Below are positions 25,001 to 35,644 of a stretch of DNA of 64,000 bases, one piece after another. The first letter of the stretch is position 1, and every line of letters starts with the position of its first letter. The position numbers were made by a program, and so were the translations under genes. Origin of the DNA: Powellomyces hirtus (lineage: Eukaryota; Chytridiomycota; Chytridiomycetes; Spizellomycetales; Powellomycetaceae); contig JAHLKG010000008.1 in the NCBI GenBank assembly GCA_025526995.1, positions 310,001 to 374,000 on the forward strand, read 5' to 3'. The notes beneath the pieces were generated by a model, which saw nothing but the letters and a program-made list of their open reading frames with translations, was not told the DNA's origin and did no database searches.

Positions 25001-25818
25001 CATCATTCCCACAATCAAGTCAAGACACACCAACGCACTTGTGAAGATGAGCAAACATCCTGACTGAGATTTCTCGGGTTGTGTACTGATAAGGTTACAA
25101 GGGTAACGAAACAGAGTTGAGCAGACGGTAAGCAGGGACTTGCACGTTCTGACATGCGGTTCAACATTGGCGGGGCACCACTTGTATAGATCGTCGATTG
25201 TCAGAATGCGGTCAAATAGAGCTGGCTCTGCTTGTTTCCACTTTTTCCAATCCTACATCACACGGATTGCCAACCCTCGATCCCGCCCTACTATGATCTG
25301 GTCGATCACCTTTCTTCCCTAAATGACATGTGTCGTACCTGTCCAACAGGGATCCACAGATACGCCTGAGCGGTGCTCAACAAGCCTCCACCACCAGAAA
25401 GGAACCTCAGAGCCACAAACATCAATATGTTCTTGTAAGGTATCTTGTCCGGTATTAGAACGTTGATCGCGCCATCAGTGGCAGCGGTGCTCAGTACTCC
25501 ACCGAGAGCATCGACAACGTTCTTGTATTGCATAGGTAGCATGAAGTTGATCCATCTCCCAGCCAGGAGCATTCCAAAACAGGCAGCAATAAGAAGCCGG
25601 AATTTGGTAGCATGCTTCCCGCGTGGAACAATGAAGGGGACGAGTTTCCGACAATGAGCTGAGAATTCGGAGAAAGTGGTGGGAGGCTTGTATAGGTCCG
25701 GTGCGGGGTCCTTTTTCCCTTGGGCGTCTGGCGATCGCGGCAGCAAAGGGGTAGTTGTCCGCGGGGATGCCTGCTTTTGTTCTTGCTGTTTTTGTTTGAA
25801 TCGCTTCTTGGAAGCCAT
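22060..25818 (-). CDS. ABC half-transporter, HMT1/ABCB6-type (TMD-NBD)
   Basis: Sixteen in-phase exons give about 831 aa: 25818-25339, 25085-25039, 24926-24871, 24792-24689, 24626-24416, 24357-24146, 24071-23939, 23869-23765, 23693-23672, 23596-23477, 23406-23288, 23220-23181, 23102-23087, 23023-22966, 22898-22813, 22746-22060. The membrane domain starts at residue ~74, followed by ABCB6/HMT1 signatures ([42 protein letters not shown]). The NBD is complete: Walker A GPSGSGKST (~444, split by an intron), Q-loop VVPQDTVL, signature LSGGEKQ (~551), Walker B IILLDEA and H-loop VIAH. HMT1 relatives move glutathione/phytochelatin conjugates or porphyrins in vacuole or mitochondria; the substrate is inferred. 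Two features are odd: the extra N-terminal TMD0 of HMT1/ABCB6 is missing, replaced by a ~70-residue basic/Pro-rich leader, and a ~185-residue acidic, disordered C-terminal tail follows the NBD. Confidence 0.93.
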
Positions 25819-26390
25819 GGTATATTTGTCAGATCCACAATCCACAATCAAAACAGTGATGATTATGGGAAGTTAAGTTGCCTTTTCACATCAAGAGAGA
25901 GCGATAAGAACGAAACGAACGCAAGAAGACGGGAGGGATAATGACTTCACTTTCAGCCGACTGATTACGTGTGCTCATAGTGTAGTACAAGGTTACACGT
26001 AGTCACACGAAGCACAGCATTTGGTAAGCGTGTTAGTGCGTGTTACACTGTGTCACCCGACCGCTCTCTCCTCTTTTGATTGGTCCTAGATCTATGCTGC
26101 TGCCGTGCGGTTGCGCGTGGCTTCTCTCTCTCTCTCTCTCTCTCTCCTTCCTTCCTTCTTTCCTTTCGCTTCTTGGCACACTTTCCTGCTTTGTCGCTTT
26201 TCATATCACTTAATATCAAAACAGAACGCACCCGCAGACGTTAACGCCCAATCGATCGCGTATCTCAGCGCTCATAAATAATAGCAAATTGTTGTGGACC
26301 TCGGTGGTTAGAACAGCAGACCGTATCAAAAAAGGACTGCTTGCCCGCCGACTTCTTTGGGTCTTGCCGCTTAGGTGATTGCCCTGCAAA
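25819..26390. other. Divergent intergenic region
   Basis: This shared upstream region of the ABC transporter (-) and coiled-coil (+) genes contains a cluster of GTGT/ACAC-rich direct repeats around 25,970-26,050 (variants of GTGTTACACTGTGTCACCCG) and the pyrimidine microsatellite listed separately. No gene is seen. Confidence 0.5.
26123..26172. repeat. CT/CCTT microsatellite
   Basis: About twelve CT dinucleotides are followed by CCTT/TTTC repeats, forming a pure pyrimidine tract on the plus strand, about 220 bp upstream of the coiled-coil gene. It may be a promoter or 5' UTR pyrimidine tract. Confidence 0.9.
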
Positions 26391-29300
26391 ATGTCGGCCA
26401 CGGATACAATGACGGCAGAGCAGCTGGCGCAAGCCGAGCTGGCCTTTGCAGATACCCTCAAAGAATGCGAGCGCAAAATGAAGGTCGAAATGCAGCTGCG
26501 ACAGAGCGCTATAGCTATAGCAAAGGCTCACACGGACAAGAAGGCCAGAAAGGATGCCGACTCTCAGGTTGCTGTAGCAAACAGAAATTTGGAGGATCTT
26601 TCCTTACAGGTTCTTTCGGTTCTGTCAAACTATCGCGCTGTCACCGAAAAGCTACGATCCAAGGAAAAGTGGGAGGTCAGAAAGAGAGAAGCTCAGGAAA
26701 AGGGTGAAAGCTTGCCACCCCAGCCACCACCACGATCGGATACTGCCGCGTTTCGCACGAGCGACTCGCACAAAAGCACCGCGGAACTTTATCGCCCAGT
26801 CAAGCGATCTTCTTTTCTCCCTCCGCGAACCGACTCTTCAATGCAATTACCGAGCGCCGCAGATGGCAGCTTTCTGATACCCACCACCCCCCCACGCGTT
26901 CCTCCCAAACCCGCCATATCGCGAACATCCTCCTCAAATACATTCAGCGACTATAACGACTCACCTGCCAGCTCACCGAGCTCGGCAGCTGCAGGCAGCG
27001 ATCTCTCTCGAAGCGATCTCAGTGAACGTCTCAGATGGCAAGCGTCCGAGATTGCTCGCAAGGATCGCGAGCTCGAAAGCATCACCAATCTTCTAAGAGA
27101 AGCCGAAGGACATCTGCGGCGGATGCAACAGCATCCTCCGCCAGTGCCTCCTCGTTCAGATTCAGAATCGCACAATCGTCTCATGGCGCTCACTCATGAA
27201 AATCAGCAGATGGGACGACAGCTTGCGGACGCGCACAATGCTCTTTCTCAGATCGACACCAAACACCGAGAACAGTTGCGTGCTCTCGCTGCTGAAAATG
27301 CTCATCTCGCTCATACTCTAGCTAGTGCTCAAAGTAATCACCGCAATTCGCGTGCTCCGACCAGTGATGGAAGTCCGTCGAAGCTAGAAGAGCGCATCAA
27401 GGTGGCCGAGATAGACGCCAGGAAAGCAGAGCGAGCTCAGCAGGAAATGCACCAAAAAATCTTGATGCTTGAAGCTCAGCTGCGGCAGCGCGGATATCCC
27501 CAGCCAGATTTTGACGCGTTGGAGGCTTCAAGCAGGAGCAACGCTTTGGTCGCGGATCTCGAACGCGATGTAAGCGACATCCTCATTCTCATTGATCTCC
27601 AGTTCGTTAATTGCAACGCTATTTTTCTCGTAGATGGAGTCAATGCAGAATCGGAATGCAGCTCTTGAAGCGGAAACCCGGCGAGTAAGTGCTACTGAAA
27701 ACATACACATTATCGCATCCTGTTTAACGATGATGTCGGAACTAGCTCGCAGAGCTGCTCGAGGCCCGACACAACAACGTGAGCGTGCTACCTCAATCTC
27801 AAGACGCTATCCTTATCGAAGGACTACAGGCAAAGATTACCGCGGTGGAGAACTCGTTACTCATGACGAAGGATAAGGCGGAACGAAAACGAAAGGCTCT
27901 CGAACAAGCTCTTGACGAATCGCAAAGAGAGCTCGCTTCTGTCCAAGCAGCGTATGATACCTTATTGAGCTCACTTGACTCGCGCGCGGGGTATGCGGCC
28001 GAAAACAATCCTCACGGTGAAGGCTCAAGCCGGGATGTTTCGCATCGTACACCTCCACAGAGGACGGTTGAGTCCCTGGAACATGAGCTTACTCGATCAA
28101 ACAAGGAACTGATACAAGCGCGTCAGGAAATTGCGGAGATGGAGAGTTCGTGGTCCCAGGCGTCTCGACAGCAGATGCAGGAATACCAGAACATGATTAG
28201 CGATCTGGAACGCAACATGACGGTCCTGGGGCGCGAAATTGAAAATATGCACCAGGAAAATGTCGAACTAAAACAGCGACTGGAACGCTCCGAAGCGCCA
28301 GCAGGCGATCGTACGGCTGATCTGAATGAATTGCGGACTTCCCACAAGAAGGAGATGGAAGCCCTTATTGCAGAATCTAAAGCCAAGAGATCTACTTTGG
28401 AAACCGAAATCAGAAAACTGAATGAGAACATCGAGGAATTGAAGCGAGAAAGGGACCGGATAAGGTCTGAAACTGAGGCCTCGAGCAAAACCGTGCAGAT
28501 TGTGGTGCAACAAGAAGTCTCGAGACTGGAAGAGGAAAAAAGGATGGCACAGGCAGAACTGAATCGTTTACATCTGGAGTTGGTTGAGACCCAGACCAAG
28601 CTTTCTGAGGTTGCTAGCCACCTAGAATCACTCCAAGCTGAAAAAGCGCAGGAAGGCCAACGACAATTCAGTGAGATCGAGGCCCTGCGACGAGAAATTG
28701 CTGATGTCAAAGCAAAGCATGCAGTAGAGCTCGAAGCCCTTGGACGGCACATTGAAGTAGTGCGCGCAGATGCTCGCAAAGCGGAAGCCGTTCTAGTGGC
28801 AGAACGCGACGCTCTTCGCGAGCAGGTTCAACAACTTGAAGGGGCGACTGCTGCGAACTCCGCCGCTCTCGACATTGCCGCAGCACACGCTGAAGAACTT
28901 CTGCAACTTCGAGCGACAGTCGCGGACAAGGAAGCTAACATGCAGACGCTGGAGGAGGCTGAACGGTCATTAAAACGGCAACTGGAAAAGGTGATGGAAG
29001 AGCTCGGGACTGCGCTTGAGGAGCGTGAGATTCGCGCCCAGGAGAGCGCCCGCACGCTGGATATTGCCGTCGATGAGCGCGACCTAGCTGTGAGACGTGT
29101 CACGCAGGACATGCGTCGGGAGTTAGACTCCGCACAATTGGAGCTAAAACAGTCTCAAGCTCGGTTTGATGTCGAGCTGCAGAACTTGGAGGATGTCATC
29201 GCCGGCTTGAGACAGGAGGTGAACAGCGAGCGCGAAAAAGGCCTTGCTGTTGTAGGATCCAGAGTTGCCGACCTGGAAAAGCTGCACGCCAAGGGTCTTG

Positions 29301-30550
29301 CGAAAGCCGATGCAACTATGGCGGAGGCCCTCCGGGCAGCCAAAGACTTGCATGAAACCGAGATACACCATCTACACGACCGCATTGCTGCTCTGGAGAA
29401 GAGCTTAAGCGATCTGACAATTGCGCTCGAGGATGCCCGGAATGACCAGACGCGCGCACTGGACTCGGAATCAACGTCTCTCAAGGCTGAGATCACTACG
29501 GCTAAGGCGCGCGTTCAGGAACTGGAGACGCTCAACAATACTTTATCGAAGAATGTAGCCTCGCAGTCCGAACTTGCGTCTGTGCAAGGGAAGAAGCTTT
29601 TGGAGCAGGCAACATCGCATCAGTCGGCATCGATGGCATCCAAGGCGCGCATACAGGAGCTGGAAGCGTTGAACGAGAAGCTCTCCGCAGATGTCGCGCG
29701 GCTGGACCGAGAACTTGTGCAAGCAAGAGAAGTGACCGCTGCCTCATCGCAGTCAGAGGCTGACCTGTCCGCGATACAAGCGCAGATGAAGGAGCTAGAA
29801 ATCTCGAACCAGAGGCTCTCTGAGAGCGTCGCCCAGGCGCGGAAGACGTCGTCGACATCCTTATCCCAATTGACAGCGATCCAATCTGAGTTGTCTACTG
29901 CCCAGACGCGGATATGCGAGTTGGAGACTCTGAATAAGGGCCTTTGCGCTAAAATTGCGCAGTTGGAGGAAGAACTTGCGCAGGCGAGAACAGTGTCGTC
30001 AAAGTTTTCTTCGCAGACCGAAGCCCTGCAGGCCGACCTATCGGCAATTCAAACGCAGACTCAAGACTTGGAGACCACGAACAGGAGACTTACTGCGAAT
30101 GTTGCACTACTGAAAGCAGAACTCGCTCAGGCTAAATCCTTATCATCGACGTCCTCGTCCCAATTCGTCGACGTCCAAGCCGAGCTCTCTGTTACGCGGA
30201 GTCGGACGCAAGAGCTCCAAATTCTGAACGAGAAGCTTTCTGCCGACGTTGCGCAGCTGGAAGCGGAACTGGCACAAGCCAGAGAAGCGCCATCAGCACC
30301 TTCGTCTTCCTCATCATCTCCTACACCTCGACAGGGTGACGATGAGGATACGCGTCACATGCAAGAGCTCATCGCCAAGAACATGGACATGGTTATGACT
30401 CTTGCGGAACAGCAGAGCCAGATACAGGGACTTGAGCGCCGGTTACGAGCTGCGACCGATGCCGCCGCTGCTGCTCAGGCAGAGTTGCACCAGGCGACAT
30501 CGCCCACGGCGCAGCGGAAATCTGCAGCCGGTACGGGATGGTGGGGTTAA
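26391..30550 (+). CDS. Large coiled-coil protein with HR1-like N-terminus
   Basis: Three exons (26391-27569, 27634-27684, 27746-30550) give about 1,344 aa. Residues ~10-90 form a helical hairpin (ECERKMKVEMQLRQSAIAIA ...) that resembles HR1 Rho-binding repeats; this is inference. Residues ~95-250 are disordered with Pro-rich SH3-ligand-like motifs (PPQPPPRSD, PRVPPKPA, PPPVPPRSD). From ~210 to the end almost the whole protein is heptad-rich coiled coil (Leu/Glu/Lys/Gln), broken by Ser/Thr-rich spacers. The last third contains five or six degenerate repeats of about 50 residues of the type 'QELETLN..L...VA.LE.ELAQAR', indicating internal duplication. It could be a cytoskeletal, septum or vesicle-tether scaffold; it matches no named family I can identify with confidence. 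The ATG at 26391 is preceded by an in-frame TTG that is not used. Confidence 0.85.
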
Positions 30551-31097
30551 GTAGATGCTGGGTGCTGACTCTTAATGGCAATAGTGTAGATAACTTACAA
30601 GTCCTTACCGTGTCTGATTTGCTATCGTCTGCTGCAAAATGTATACTGTGTCACTGAAGGGAATGGGCATGCAGAACCTGTAGAATGCAAATGTTAGAAA
30701 ATGGTTTGGAAAATAAATGGGAGTGCACTAAGTTCATCACAATCAGACTTTCAAAACTTCTTTCTGTGATCAAAGACTCCTTTTCACATATGGAAAAAAG
30801 TCAGAATCATCAGTTGTCTTTGGAAACACCAGAACTCTACATTGCTTATGCTTGGATGAGACAACTCAAAGCCGATTTATGCTAAGTCAGCGCTTCAAAG
30901 AGAAGATGATCAGGAAAGACCTTTTAAAGCAGCATTGTTTTGTGTATTGAAGGTATGGTGTGCATGAAGAGCTTTGCTTTCCATTTATTGTGTCAATCTT
31001 TTGGTGCCATTCAAAATTGGCCAATGGTTTGTATTATTGTAATAATGAAGACTCTGCCATCAATGTTTGTCTTCACAACTTTAACTTGTCAGAGAAT
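30551..31097. other. AT-rich spacer between gene and retrotransposon block
   Basis: About 550 nt, visibly more AT-rich than the genes to its left. It contains the 3' UTR of the coiled-coil gene and marks the boundary of the retrotransposon block. Short open frames (30,685-30,885 and 30,960-31,244) have no recognisable content, and the second runs into the LTR. It may be an older unrecognised repeat. Confidence 0.4.
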
Positions 31098-31116
31098 TGT
31101 ATTGGAATGTTGAGAC
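31098..31116 (+). repeat. 19-nt inverted remnant of copia A LTR start
   Basis: TGTATTGGAATGTTGAGAC is exactly the first 19 nt of the copia A LTR as seen after the polypurine tract at 56445, here in plus orientation directly beside the end of a minus-oriented LTR. The matching 19 nt are missing from the far LTR at its end near 51133, which suggests an inversion breakpoint. Confidence 0.8.
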
Positions 31117-31485
31117 TATTGGAGATATCGGCACTTCCAGTACTTTATCGGAATTGCAGAGGATTGGCCGAATTCGATGTGGCCTCCAGTATACTTCGTA
31201 AGAGGGGGTTACAGAGCTCTTCTGTGATGCAGTTGACGATGTAGCGTTGTCAGATGCACGGAGATGCAATGTATGTGAATGTATTTCTTGTTCTTAAAGT
31301 CTTATCGGTAATGTCTCGCTTCGAGCATTCTAATCTACTTTTTCTCCAATCACGTGATCACACGTGATCCAATTCAGCTCTTAGCGTTACCGGTATGGTG
31401 GTCACGCGTTCTAGTCGGAGAATCCAAGTAAGGATCTAATGTAAGGACCAAACGTTGAGTACGCAAGTCTCAACATTCCAATACA
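31117..31485 (-). repeat. copia A copy 1, 3' LTR
   Basis: This 369-bp LTR is homologous to those at 50764-51133, 51134-51479, 56445-56816 and 61822-62193. On the minus strand it follows the polypurine tract GGACAGGGGG and starts TGTATTGG. It contains two CACGTG palindromes (31351-31356 and 31361-31366) in its promoter half. Compared with the 5' LTR it has several substitutions and small indels, so it is relatively old. Confidence 0.9.
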
Positions 31486-31495
31486 CCCCCTGTCC
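31486..31495 (-). other. copia A polypurine tract
   Basis: On the minus strand the purine-rich GGACAGGGGG directly abuts the 3' LTR start TGTATTGG. The same tract precedes the LTRs at 56445 and 61822. It is the expected plus-strand primer site. Confidence 0.8.
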
Positions 31496-31522
31496 GAGCA
31501 ATCGATCCGCGATGATGGGATT

Positions 31523-34500
31523 TTACTCATTCAGGAGCTCCGTCATGGACGCTTTTGTCATTGGCGTGATGGTGTTGTCGTAGTGCTTGATGCACATGCT
31601 TTCGCGATGATATTTAAATGCCGGGGCCGGTAAAGGCTTCGTTAGTGAGTCAGCTACCATTTCAGCGGTGGGTAAGTACTCCAGGTGAATCTCCTGATCG
31701 ATGTGATCACGAATGAAGTGATGTCGAATGTTGATGTGCTTGGTACGGGCGTGATGCATGGGATTCATTGCCAACGAGATGCATGACTGATTGTCTTCGT
31801 AGATCGTTGTGGGTCGAGCATTTTCATCGAGATATTCAGGGATTTGGAGTTCTTGCAGAAGTGAGCGAAGCCAGATTGTCTCTTGAGTGGCGAATGAAAG
31901 TGCCATGTATTCAGCTTCGGTAGATGAGAGAGCAACGGTGGGTTGGCGCTTCGAAGCCCAAGTAACGGGGCCCGCATTTCCAATGTAGAAAAGGTAGCCA
32001 GTGATTGACCGTCGATCAATGATATTGTTTCCCCAATTGGCATTGCTGTAGCCGTGAAGGGTAACGTTATTTCCGCCGATGCAGAGGCTGTAATTTGATG
32101 TTCCGCGTAGGTAGCGAAGAACGCGCTTTGCAGCTTGCAGATGTTGAGGCGAAGGGTTGCTTGCAAAGCAAGGAAGCATACTGACCGCGACAGCGATCTC
32201 AGGGCATGTGCATATCATCAGGTACATGAGAGAACCAACGATTTCGCGATATTCTCCTTCTTGCGGGTTGGGTGAGGTCTTTGTATTTTCGACTTCATAG
32301 GGTTCGAGCTTGGTCTGGTCCATCGGAGTGTTGACGGGCTTGCAATCTTGCATACCAAAGCGCTCGAGGATGTCATTTACATATGACTCTTGATCGAGAT
32401 AGATGACGTGCCTTGAGTAATCGCGTCGAACTCTCATTCCTAGGTAGTGGTTGACTTCACCTAGGTCTGTCATGTTGAACTCATTGTGCAGGGATGCCTT
32501 GATTGACGAGATTTCCAATTCAGTCTTTGCAAAAATGAGGGGATTGTCGACGTAGATGGAGATGTACTGCGGTGATTCACTTCCAGGTAGAGTTCTGATG
32601 TAAATGGCATTGTCATTTGCCAGATGCTTGAATCCCAAGGATGTCAGTTCCTTGTGAAGTAGGGAGTACCATTCACATGGAGCTTGTTTCAGACCGTAAA
32701 GGGCCTTTCAAGGTCAAAGGATGGTCCCAGAAGGAAAGCCAGAGCCTTCAGGGGCATAGATTAGGATGGTCTCGGTAACTATCCCATTCAGGAATGCGGT
32801 TACTAATCCATTTGATGGCATTTCAAGCCTAGCCTGGCAGCAAGAACGAGAAGGACACGTTAAATAGCTATCTTGGCAACCGGAGCGTAGGTTTCATTGT
32901 AGTTGAAACCATAGCATCGTTCGAAGCCTTTCACAACAAGTCAGGCCTTGTAACATTGGGGTTGACCATTCAGGTCTCGCTTAATCTTGAATACCCATTT
33001 GGTGCGGATGGGCCGTTGATTGTGCGGTAAGGATTTGGGGTTAATGACTTCCCATGTTTCATTGGTATGAAGGGACTTCAATTCGGCATTTATGGCCTCG
33101 GTCCACTTCGGCGCGTCGCCTGATGAGAGCGCTTGTTTGTAGGTTTGGGGTTCTTCGGTACTTGCAGCCGAAAGAGCGATCGCCGTCTTCTCGTTGATGT
33201 AGTCAGCGACGACCGTCAAATGATTGACATTTTCGAGCGGTTCCCATGTATTATCTTCGTTTTCGAATCCTAGCCATTTGCAGAGGAATTCGGGGCCTTC
33301 CGGGCCTTCACGTGAGTCGAGAATCTCTTCGACTTTGTAGAGTTCTTCGGGCGGGATGTAGTCTTTCGCTAGTTCGAGTGCTGAGTTTTTGTCAAACGTT
33401 ACATCGCGACAAATGACTATTTCTTGACGGTTGTCATCCCAACAGCGGTAAGCGCCGTCAAATTCGTAACCAATGAGTTTGAGACGTGTGGCGCGCGGTG
33501 CCAACTTTGAGACTCGTTTTCTCTTGACGAGATGCACGAAGGCATCGGCCCAAATCACACGAAGGTGAGAGAGTGAGGGCTCTTTGCCGTTGAGCCGTTT
33601 GTACGGCGAAATGTTGTTATTGGACTTGTGGGGTAGGCGATTCCGTAAGTAGACTGATGTAGCCGCTAACTCGGTCCAGAGTTGTTTCGGGATGCCATAT
33701 GAGTGTTCCAATGAACGAATCGTGTCGAACAGGGTGAGGTTGAACCTTTCAGCTACACTGTTGGACTGTGGGGAATCTGCAGCGGTGAGTTCGTGCAGAA
33801 TGCCCTTTGTCAGAATGAATTCTTTCAGATTGTGATTGACAAACTCCCCCCTTTGATTGGAATGAAATGGTCTGACCCGTTCGTTGGTCTGATTTTCGAT
33901 GAAGTTGATGAATTCAATCAACTTTGCAGTAGATTCGCTCTTCGCCTTCAAGAAGAAAATCCATGTGAAGCGTGAATAGTCATCGATCACAACAAAGGCA
34001 TATTTCTCATCGCCAACTGCGGGTATGTGCAGACCGTTTAGGTCGAAGTGTAGGCGATCGAGTGGCGTCTTGGACCGTGTCATCGTACCGTTGAATGGTG
34101 AGTGCTTGTGCTTACCAAACTCGCAACCTTTGCAGATTTCGTTGGTCATTGGGACCTTGAGTTGCTTCATGATGTGAGTGCCAGGATGGTCCAATCGGTG
34201 ATGCCAGAGGGTTCCTTTGTTGACAGGAGAAGAGGGACCAGAACAAGCCCCAGAAGAAGCCACCGAAGCAGCAGCGGAGGCAGTGCTAAAGCTGCCGGCC
34301 CCCTCTGCAGGGGTGCGTGCCCGCCCCCCCTCCTTTCCGAGAGCACCGAGGGGGTGGTGCTCTGGGGGGGGCATCCTCAGTGAGGATGGGGCTGACGTTC
34401 CCCGATGGGGCTGACCAGTCCCGATTAGGGGCGGTCAGCCCCGACACTGAAATGGTCGGGTTTGTGGCTTGGAGCGGGGTAGAACGCGTGACCGAGATAC

Positions 34501-35391
34501 CGGTAGCGTCTGTCGACAGGTTGATTGCTTGAATCGATGTATCGGACACGTGTGTCGGTACATTGGACGCGTTTGTCCATTTTGTCGATTCGGTAGATGT
34601 ATTTTTTGACGCGTGTGTCGGTACATTGGACGCGTTTGTCCTTGTGCGAGTTTGAGTAGCGAAAGCCATCGGAGTTGGCGAGATGTGATACATTCCTCGA
34701 ACGAGAGGTATGGTGATGTCATTCGTAGTGCCATTGCAGTCTTGAATGACAGTGCTCTCATCTTCAAAGGTGACTCTCTTTTCATCTTTGGCGAGTGCGG
34801 AGACCGAGATGAGAGTCTTGGCGAGTTTCGGAACGTAGAGAACATCAGTGAGAGGTACATCTCCATCTGGAAGCTTCAAGATAGCGTTCCCTTTCGCTTC
34901 GGCATCGAGAAAGGCGTTGTTTCCAAATCTGACGCGCGTTGAGTGCTCTTCGTAGGATTCGAGAATGGAAATGTCTTTCGTCATGTGCTGTGAGCAGCCC
35001 GAATCCAAGTAAGCCAATGTAGTGGCGTTGTGTGCTTCTGCAATGTTGGCATTAGCAGCGGGTTTTAAGGCTTCGACTGCCTTGGCTTTGAGGGGACAAT
35101 TGAATGGGGTATGTTCATTCGAATTGCATAACCAACAGGGGAAGTTCTGTCTCTTCTTCGAGTCTGTGGTCTTCTTTGCGTCGGTCTTCTTGTGACTTGA
35201 GCCGTCTTTCTTTGAAGGTTGGGCTTCGAGCGCGATGTTTTCGCTCTTCTTGGCGAATCGGTTATTTTGGTTACTCTTGTTACTTCCGTTATCCAGACGC
35301 TTGGCAGCTGCCATGACGCCATGGAGATCCTTGAAACTTTGAGTTCTGACGAGCTCTGCATGATGTTCATTCATTCCGCGAAGGTAAAACC
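31523..35391 (-). pseudogene. copia A copy 1 pol remnant (gag C-term, protease, integrase, chromodomain, RT, RNase H)
   Basis: The open blocks are 35391-34286, 34374-32941 and 32638-31523. In order they carry the zinc knuckle CWLCNSNEHTPFNC, protease LDSGCSQHMT, pre-integrase LWHHRLDHPGTH, integrase (HFDLNGLH), the chromodomain-like YKVEEILDSREGPEGPEFL with NTWEPLENV, RT with a YVDN box, and RNase H (TEAEYMALSFA). There are frame breaks at about 34,290-34,370 in the variable linker, and stops between 32,941 and 32,640 inside RT. Integrase reads HSNQRGEF where copy 2 has HSDRGGEF. The 5' end is cut by copia B at 35392 and resumes at 41571. It is not expected to make an active enzyme. Confidence 0.9.
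35387..35391. other. Target-site duplication of copia B (AAACC), left
   Basis: AAACC immediately before the LTR start TGTTAGCG is repeated at 41571-41575 immediately after the other LTR end CCAACA. This is the 5-bp duplication expected from integrase-mediated insertion. Confidence 0.92.
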
Positions 35392-35630
35392 TGTTAGCGT
35401 GTACAGACTCTGTCATCGAGTCACGACTGCACCATCGCAGGGCGTATCACGCGATCACGTGAACCCACGTGATCCACTCCGATATAAGTAGTTTTCCTTA
35501 CATACTTAAAATATTGGTGGGACTTTTCTCTTTTTCTCCGATAGAGCGGGATTAAGTTACTTCGTTGTTCTGCTCAGTCAACTACCCTAAAGCTTCCTCA
35601 ACTATCTACCCAGATACTCTCAGACCAACA
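35392..35630 (+). repeat. copia B 5' LTR
   Basis: A 239-bp LTR, TGTTAGCG...CCAACA, with two CACGTG palindromes (35456-35461 and 35466-35471) and a TATAAG box at 35483-35488 in the promoter half. It is nearly identical to 41332-41570. Confidence 0.95.
35483..35488 (+). promoter_or_regulatory. copia B LTR TATA-like box
   Basis: TATAAG lies about 12 nt downstream of the second CACGTG palindrome and about 150 nt upstream of the gag-pol start, a plausible Pol II core promoter. It is conserved in the 3' LTR. Confidence 0.5.
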
Positions 35631-35644
35631 GGTTATGAGCCCTG
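35631..35644 (+). other. copia B primer-binding site
   Basis: GGTTATGAGCCCTG directly follows the LTR and is complementary to the anticodon arm of initiator tRNA-Met, implying half-tRNA priming as in Ty5/copia. The first ATG of the polyprotein (35635-35637) lies inside this site. Confidence 0.75.

Noticed and set aside
31098..31485. Reading 31098-31485 as an LTR with a 20-bp terminal inverted repeat (TGTATTGGAATG ... CATTCCAATACA)
   Set aside because: The 5' LTRs of the same family end at CCAATA directly before the primer-binding site, so the extra 19 nt at the left edge are not part of the LTR; an inversion relic fits better.
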